From Astropecten irregularis (taxonomy: Eukaryota; Echinodermata; Asteroidea; Paxillosida; Astropectinidae): a DNA stretch of 64,000 nucleotides. The translations under genes were made by a program, and so were the position numbers. The notes beneath the pieces are model-generated. The model did no database searches. It was not told the DNA's origin and saw only the letters and a list, made by a program, of their open reading frames with translations. Position 1 is the stretch's first letter; the number at the start of each line of letters is the position of its first letter. Positions 59,201-64,000 of the stretch are shown in pieces. The DNA lies in contig OZ020259.1 of NCBI GenBank assembly GCA_963971285.1, positions 6,572,001-6,636,000 of the forward strand, given 5' to 3'.

Positions 59201-62200
59201 TATGATTTCATGTACATGAAGAATAAGACGAAGTATGATTGCTGTTCAATGACCTTTACCAATCTTGTATTTTACCTTTAAAATATCAAAACTTAAGATG
59301 TCATAAAAAATATTATACATGTACCTAAGAAAACATCAGATCTCTGTTCTCGCAACGGCTTGTCGACCCTTTCCCTTCAAAAGTTATTTACAGAAGGTTA
59401 TCGTTGAACATTGTTGTGTTCCTTTTACTCGGAGAACGAAAATCTATAACGCATCACACCAAATGGAGGTTTTCCCAAATAGACAGCATTTCATTGCATT
59501 TCGAGTCAAATAATTCTTCCCAAAAAAATGAATCACAAAAAATATAAAATAAATAGACGCTAAGATCATGATATGAACTTACCAATTCACGACAACAGTC
59601 GATTTTCCGAATACATCCGAAGAGAGGGTTGAAAGCTCATTGTCATACATTTCTCTAGAATTTGACAAAAAAGAGTGTGTTCCCAGTCACTGGGAAGGAT
59701 GCCCCACGCATATGGCTGTTGATGGCTACATAATAATGGCTGTAGATGGATAAGAGAGCCATCTACAGCTCTATGTGTGAGGTTATGGGAAAGATAACTC
59801 TTTTGTTTTGCTCTCCATTATATTTTTGTGTCTATGTTATAATTAATTCTGTGTGGTGTACGTGATTGTCCAACATGGACCAAATTTTAAATTAAATGGT
59901 CCTAAATTGTCTTAGATGACAAGAAATGTACCAGAGACTGAACAGACACGTATACATGTATTTAACTCACAACCGAAGAAAACTTGCAATTCCATAAAAG
60001 GCACCTGGAGAAACGTATCTGACGTGATTTCTGCTTACAGAACTGTTTGGTATGAAACAGATGTATGGAAGGAGTTTAACTTAGCTGAAGATAGGTTATT
60101 ATTATTCAATGAGTAAATAATAACAATAATTGACACAATGTCTTTTCACCGATACTGATGAGAATCTATTATTTATCTAATATTTATGATATAAAATATC
60201 AGCATCTATTTGAAATCCTGAACACCCTAAGTGCGCCCTCCAACGGAAAAATTTTTCCAGTTCAATCGAGCTTGTAAAAGCACAATCCACTATAAATAAC
60301 CTAAGTCTATAATAATTAAAGGTGATCAAAGAAAATTAACTCGGGCAGAATTCGAACCAGCATCCCCAAAGTACCGTGCCGTTGCTTTAGCAACAGTTTT
60401 GCATTCTGGGGTCGCAGGTTCAAATCCCGCTAGTCGATTTCACCTCTGTTTTCACCTCTCAATTAATTCAGTCAGTTCCCTTTGTTATTTTAAGATAAAC
60501 AATATATAACAAACTCAAATTGATTTGGCAAATTATCATATTATTTTTCTCTGGAAGTTTGTTTGTCCAGAATTAGAGAGATGTAAAAAAACCCCAACTT
60601 TATCTGGTTTGTTACGTGAACATTGGGAAGAGAACTCACAAAGTGTTGATGTTTCTAGGAGAACGCTCGGTTTGTGGATCAAGGAATAACCCACCCGGTA
60701 TCTCTGATATTTTGTTGCCCTCCAACAATCTATGTAACAAAATTTAAACACAAATCGTTCCTTAAAATAAAAAGTTGTTATCTTATTAAAACAAAACGGG
60801 TACGATCACAAAAGTTAAGCAAAGTGTATATATACACTGTCAAAATTTTGGGTAACAATCTCGGTAACATGTTGCCAAGACCGTACATTGTTGCTGAATG
60901 TTGTCAGTGCACACAGGCGAAAACGAGTTGGGTAACATGTCGCAGCAACATCTCGGTAACATGTTGGCCAAATGTTGCTAGTGTATATACACAGGGCCCA
61001 AAGTCGTGTTGCCCAGGTGTGTTGCCCCATGGGCGTAGATTCCGGGGGGGGGGGGGGGGGTTGTTATATATATATATAAAAAAAAAAAAAGACTTTGTGC
61101 ACGTATATGGAAGTACGAACCAGATACAAGATTAACCCCCCAGGTCTGAGGACGTGTCTACACTACTGTGTTGCCCTAACTGGGCAACGTGTTACCGAAA
61201 ATGTTTAATACCGAGATTGTTGACAGTGTACACTCTGCTTAACACTGTATCTCATACTTTCATGAAAGGACGATTTTTTGTTTGACTACATTAACACATT
61301 CTCCACGCGTAGGTCATACACACTATAACTACACACGAAAATACCAGACAACCAACTCAAGAAAAATATGTAGGAGAGAAATATGCAAGAGAGAGTCACA
61401 TTTCCAGGAGTTCGTTTTAGTCGAGTAAAGAAAAAAGAAGTACTTATGTCAGATAATCTCAAATGCAGCGATTTTAACTGTCTTCACTAAATCAAGTTTG
61501 AAAACAAGTTGGTTACAAAACCCAATCGAAAATTGTCATTTTATTTTGTTATTCCCTCATCAAGGAATAGCCTGGGAGTATACTTACATATATGAGGCCC
61601 TTCCGTGGACAAACATGTGAGGTCGTATAACGTGTAAGTCTTTATAACTCAGAGACCTGTAATTCAAAGGCACAGTACAAGATTGGTAGCATACTAAAAC
61701 AGAAATGTTCACATATTTAGCCCTACTTATAATTTGAAGATAATGAAGATGGTGCTGTTAGAAACATACAGTTAAAATATTTCCATCTGAAATGGTGTTT
61801 GATCCAAAAATTAGTGAAGCAAAGACCGAAAACAGTTTTGATCTCGGGGTAAGATCAAAACCATTCTTTATGTTTTATAAAAACAAAACAATAATTAGTC
61901 GAGTTTTGACTATTTTCTCGTGACTCAGATATTCCAAAAGACAAATAAGCATGCCCTCTGTCATAATATTTACTCACAATTTCTCTAGGTTGGGTGTGGT
62001 CATGAACGCTCCCCGCGCAATGGTACTCAAATGGTTGTCGTTCAAATGTCTGTTGGAGGAAAACAAGTTTAATGTTATTGATCATAATTATAGATGAGTT
62101 CGAAGCATTTTGCTTCAAACTAATCCGACGAGCTAAATTGAACGTTTTGACACAAACATTTTAAGTACTTTAGCTAGCTGTAAAGCATGCAGCCACATTA

Positions 62201-63590
62201 TCCAGCTTTTGTGTCAGGCCATAACATGTACTAAGCTATCGTAAGTCTGTATAAGCAGTTATTCAAGAGCGATCTTTACAGTTTCTTTATTGTTACATTG
62301 AGTTATTCAGCAGATTTTTCGTCCCATACTATTATTGCAGAGCAGTGAACATCCTGCAGTTATAGTTATTTCACATTACAGAGGTTCGCATAGCGTTATT
62401 CACTTATCACTTCAAAATAGAGTTGAACTTTGATTCGCGCACATGTTTCCTTGCTTAATGTTGATTATTTTACTCGCACACCCGCATCGCCCAAAAGTGA
62501 ACATTAGGTAATTCAGGTTCACTTGTATTGTAGCAGACTCGCCCCTTACCGAATCGTACACACCAACTCGCCTCAGTTTGTGTGGACTTTTCTTTAACTA
62601 TACTTTTCACTAGTAACCTGTATTGTTGCAATAATAATGACCATGTTTTGTTCCATGATTTGTCATAAAATATTATTGTAGACTTGTTGGAATCCGTTTC
62701 GTTAATAGATCTGGGCGAGTTGCCATAAATGTTTAAACGTTCGTTTTCATTTTTATATAGGGGGTCTACAATCTGTAAGTTATTTTCAATACTAATTTAA
62801 GTATTTATCATAATTATGTACTTACAAATCGATTAGATTGTTACATCTTTCGAAAGTGCTGTTGTCGATGACCATGTTTAGCTCGTTCCCCTCAAAATCC
62901 CTGAAAACATCAAACCTTTAACTAAATATTACATCACAAAAGACAAAATATTCAACACAACGACAGCATGTTTATCCTTGAAATCAACATTTGGTTATTT
63001 CATTTCACAACCCTCATTGTACCGACTTTATGTAATTTGAGGTTTATGAGGTTTGGAGCCAAAAACAGTTTTGAAGATTAAGGCATTAAGGCATCATTTA
63101 CAATAAAAAAAAAATGTGAGAAAGAAAAAAACAACAACTGGCATGGTGATACCAACCAATTTGAAGAAGACCCAATGTTTCTTTGATGTACATATTATGT
63201 ATCATTTAGCGATCATATAATAAAGCTCGAATGTGGGCGATTTAAATAGTGCACCATTAAGAGTTTGAAACGCGTTGGCCTATCAGAATGCTCGGAATCT
63301 GTTGATAATGTTTCCAGGCGCATCATGGGGTGGACAAATTACGTGAATTGTGATGGGCCAACGCATTGTGAACTCTTGATGGTGCACTGTTTGGAATCGT
63401 CCTTATTCGAAAAAAATAATCCTAAATGTCACTGAAAACTATATGCGGACTAGTCCAAGATCTAGGCCTATATGGTGTGTAGTAAGGATAACTGTCATTA
63501 CAATGAGGCACAATGACTTACACACTAAGCAAGTTGATTCCATTTTTCATAATAGGCTTGATGTCTCGCAGATTGTTAAAACGAGCGTAT
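53019..63590 (-). CDS. LRR / cysteine-rich / multi-pass membrane receptor gene, 16 exons, 5' end off the right edge
   Basis: I assembled this gene from GT/AG sites and matching phase. Exons 5'->3': 63590-63522, 62900-62826, 62049-61978, 61656-61588, 60729-60640, 60042-59971, 59654-59583, 58871-58800, 58297-58154, 57641-57573, 57324-57250, 56756-56685, 56453-56397, 56024-55846, 55466-53763, 53200-53019. All LRR introns are in the same phase (each exon ends with two bases of a codon), most exons are 69-75 bp and encode one LRR, and one 144-bp exon encodes two. About 1,020 residues are visible: roughly 14 LRRs, a GCC2/GCC3-like cysteine-rich stretch, seven or eight transmembrane segments and a short acidic tail. 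Related architectures are known as uncharacterised receptors in marine invertebrates. Recognition of an extracellular ligand is inferred. Confidence 0.9.
53320..53627. mobile_element. MITE, TTAA/AGGTA family, in the last intron
   Basis: Starts (TTAA)AGGTATAATACATGATTGG and ends CCAATCCTGTAATGTACC(TTAA). The body is the reverse orientation of the 58920 element (GGTTTTGATCTTACCCCGAG). Confidence 0.8.
53763..55466 (-). CDS. LRR receptor, large exon: cysteine-rich region and membrane domain
   Basis: Acceptor AATCTGTTTCCAG before 55466; donor GCAG/GTATGT after 53763. The first half is cysteine-rich (GGFYQI, CQTCNDGTY, CVVCPTGTNKS, CKCLNNFY, CFPCP, CPRKESC, GWFCAQCSEGYYSW), resembling GCC2/GCC3 and ephrin-receptor-like repeats. 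Then come hydrophobic segments: WWWFALEVGLVVVVLAVIVV, IYIEFIFGLVFVVCVVFSAL, YLVVVMLLFVSYPSL, GTLCYVIGFPLVLLLLL, FVQALFIIVYG, LFATIIISVGFMVAQAYA, LTTIFLNLLAASLLLL and a last one crossing the exon end. An acidic loop (EEQEDVEEEDQ) lies before WYWEIIELARKF. Confidence 0.93.
55846..56024 (-). CDS. LRR receptor exon: LRR cap to cysteine-rich junction
   Basis: Acceptor CTCCATACAG before 56024; donor CACCAG/GTAGTA after 55846. Encodes ELVGNGFAQPM, a spacer, then ECIPCAQGHFGDDGLCQPCP. The split glycine codon joins to GGFYQI in the next exon. Confidence 0.85.
56397..56453 (-). CDS. LRR receptor exon, short (57 bp)
   Basis: Donor ACAAT/GTAAGT after 56397; acceptor TTGTTCAAAAG before 56453 is only moderate. 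Encodes AIDNILKFAPVINRSDIT and keeps phase with both neighbours, giving INRSDITIELVGNGF. Confidence 0.7.
56685..56756 (-). CDS. LRR receptor exon, one LRR (72 bp)
   Basis: Acceptor CTCTGTATCCAG, donor GTAAGT. Encodes SLYDNHLTTISNTIWGDLG, a clear LRR. Confidence 0.88.
57250..57324 (-). CDS. LRR receptor exon, one LRR (75 bp)
   Basis: Acceptor ACAATGCAG, donor GTAAGT. Encodes YMFQANLSSIGSRPFATMNS then TITR. A nearer AG would shift the frame and is rejected. Confidence 0.82.
57573..57641 (-). CDS. LRR receptor exon, one LRR (69 bp)
   Basis: Acceptor TTTATTTTTCAG, donor GTAAGT. Encodes MLFDNPIFELADWMFYDTLL. Confidence 0.87.
57701..57872. mobile_element. MITE, GGGCGATT family, copy 1 (intronic)
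   Basis: Inverted arms with AGTGCGCCACC..GAG and GTTTGCAACGCGTTGGC against GCCAACGCGTTGCAAAC and GGTGGCGCACT; right terminus GAATCGCCC. The left terminus is replaced by a G run (57701-57714). Confidence 0.8.
58154..58297 (-). CDS. LRR receptor exon, two LRRs (144 bp)
   Basis: Acceptor TTATTCGGCAAAG, donor GTGAGT. Encodes DISSNQLTSIPDGLLRGQ and RIYLQHNKIRSLNRNIFKGL, twice the usual exon length. Confidence 0.9.
58800..58871 (-). CDS. LRR receptor exon, one LRR (72 bp)
   Basis: Acceptor ACACAATTTAG, donor GTAAGT. Encodes RLYNNKFVSLPEDMLANVTL. Confidence 0.87.
58920..59277. mobile_element. MITE, TTAA/AGGTA family, 358 bp (intronic)
   Basis: AGGTACAGCTACAGGATTGG at the left and TTTACCAATCTTGTATTTTA then CCT at the right, flanked on both sides by TTAA. 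Best-preserved member of the family. Confidence 0.85.
59583..59654 (-). CDS. LRR receptor exon, one LRR (72 bp)
   Basis: Acceptor TTGTCAAATTCTAG, donor GTAAGT. Encodes EMYDNELSTLSSDVFGKSTV. Confidence 0.88.
59971..60042 (-). CDS. LRR receptor exon, one LRR (72 bp)
   Basis: Acceptor ATACCAAACAG, donor GTGAGT. Encodes SVSRNHVRYVSPGAFYGIAS. The acceptor has a weak pyrimidine tract, but length, phase and LRR spacing all agree. Confidence 0.82.
60345..60440. other. Two opposed tRNA-like halves (intronic)
   Basis: On the plus strand GGTTCAAATCCCGC (about 60418-60431) resembles a B box; on the minus strand CTGGTTCGAATTCTGCC resembles another (about 60348-60364). No complete cloverleaf on either strand. 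Possibly tRNA-derived SINE pieces. Confidence 0.3.
60640..60729 (-). CDS. LRR receptor exon, one long LRR (90 bp)
   Basis: Acceptor TTTTGTTACATAG, donor GTGAGT. Encodes LLEGNKISEIPGGLFLDPQT and a nine-residue continuation ending NINT; six residues longer than its neighbours. Confidence 0.8.
60814..61243. mobile_element. MITE-like element with GTTAAGC ends, 430 bp (intronic)
   Basis: Left GTTAAGCAAAGTGTATA, right complement CACTCTGCTTAAC, with a shared inner word AACAATCTCGGTA. The core repeats GGTAACATGT and GTTGCCC words and holds a G run (61046-61060) and an A run. Confidence 0.7.
61588..61656 (-). CDS. LRR receptor exon, one LRR (69 bp)
   Basis: Acceptor TTTGAATTACAG, donor GTAAGT. Encodes SLSYKDLHVIRPHMFVHGRA. 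Confidence 0.84.
61668..61950. mobile_element. MITE, TTAA/AGGTA family, right-truncated (intronic)
   Basis: Left end CACAGTACAAGATTGGTAGC and body words shared with 58920-59277 up to TTTTCTCGTGACTCAGAT, where similarity stops. Confidence 0.7.
61978..62049 (-). CDS. LRR receptor exon, one LRR (72 bp)
   Basis: Acceptor TTTTCCTCCAACAG, donor GTGAGT. Encodes HLNDNHLSTIARGAFMTTPN, a textbook LRR. Confidence 0.92.
62826..62900 (-). CDS. LRR receptor exon, one LRR (75 bp)
   Basis: Acceptor GATGTTTTCAG, donor GTAAGT. Encodes DFEGNELNMVIDNSTFERCN. Confidence 0.88.
63235..63402. mobile_element. MITE, GGGCGATT family, copy 2 (intronic)
   Basis: Left terminus GGGCGATTTAAATAGTGCAC, right terminus GTGCACTGTTTGGAATCGTC then C, arms continuing through GAAACGCGTTGGCC and GGCCAACGCATTGTG. 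Same family as 57701-57872. Confidence 0.8.
63522..63590 (-). CDS. LRR receptor exon, first visible LRR (69 bp)
   Basis: Acceptor TTCAATATTGCAG, donor GTAAGT. Encodes YARFNNLRDIKPIMKNGINL. The split first codon needs an upstream exon, which lies beyond 64000. Confidence 0.86.
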
Positions 63591-64000
63591 CTGCAATATT
63601 GAAGGGAAAAAAATAAACATTCCCAATCACTGGGGTGCAACCGTTATTGGTAACAAACCTTTTTTTCTCCATTTTCTTCTACTGTATAAGATGTTCAGGT
63701 TTTCGGAATTCCCGTCGAGGATTTAACCCGAAAACCCAATTTTCTGGTAATGCAAATGTTACTCCAGGGGCGGATCTAGCCTTTTGCTAAGGGTGGGGGG
63801 GGGGGGGGGGGGGGTTGTTTACCAGGAGTGAAATTTTGAAGCCAGGCACTGCGAGGGAGCGGAGCGACCAAGCACTGTACTCTATAGTTACTCGTGGTAA
63901 GTTGGTGGACATTTGAATGGATGGATCACGGCAAAGGATCAGATCAGAAGGGCTCGGATGGAATCAAATGGGATTTTGTCCCTCCAAGAGTTATATCATT
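63591..64000. other. Intron of the LRR receptor; no exon seen
   Basis: Contains a G run at about 63796-63813 preceded by GGGCGGATCTAGCC, probably a dispersed repeat end. No LRR-coding segment with splice sites. Confidence 0.5.

Overview
The window is eukaryotic, AT-rich, intron-bearing animal DNA with one 200-base assembly gap. The gene content (secreted C-type lectins, a PAN plus fibrinogen-domain protein, a leucine-rich-repeat receptor with one repeat per exon, a rhodopsin-type receptor exon) and the many TAGGCCTA words suggest a marine invertebrate deuterostome, most likely an echinoderm. That assignment is inference from gene families, not from a species marker.

Layout. 1-0.4 kb: possible 3' end of an unrecognised plus-strand gene. 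2.4-14.2 kb: a minus-strand C-type lectin cluster with two intact intronless genes (5542-6030, 10615-11385), one splice-flanked half gene (4592-4879) and two decayed copies (about 12.74-13.12 and 13.61-13.81 kb), embedded in a segmental duplication and dispersed repeats. 15.9-31.6 kb: a large head-to-tail composite satellite, with four about 1.2-kb units of subfamily A and then seven about 1.4-kb units of subfamily B. Each unit opens with a short hairpin next to a CTAG junction and carries many TGACGTCA palindromes. A 766-bp TTAA-flanked transposon interrupts one unit. 31.6-36.7 kb: an intact lectin gene (34849-35337) between two copies of a duplicated flank. 36.9-37.6 kb: a MITE and a remarkable fold-back element whose core is a 20-bp TCGTACGTACGA satellite. 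39.7-40.0 kb: last exon of a class A GPCR. 42.3-45.1 kb: a broken LINE containing a mariner-type MITE. 48.4-49.4 kb: an intact intronless PAN/fibrinogen-domain gene. 53.0-63.6 kb: sixteen exons of a minus-strand LRR / cysteine-rich / multi-pass membrane receptor gene that runs off the right edge. I assembled it by hand from splice sites and reading-phase agreement, and its introns are full of MITEs.

The secreted lectins and the fibrinogen-domain protein fit soluble pattern recognition, and the LRR receptor fits membrane recognition. Intact and dead lectin copies side by side indicate gene birth and death. A block of about 100-400 bp recurs in the same orientation upstream of several of these minus-strand genes. 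The most unusual material is the composite satellite. Its unit-opening hairpins differ in sequence between copies but keep base pairing, and at three junctions extra hairpin plus A-rich modules repeat the opening word of the next unit.
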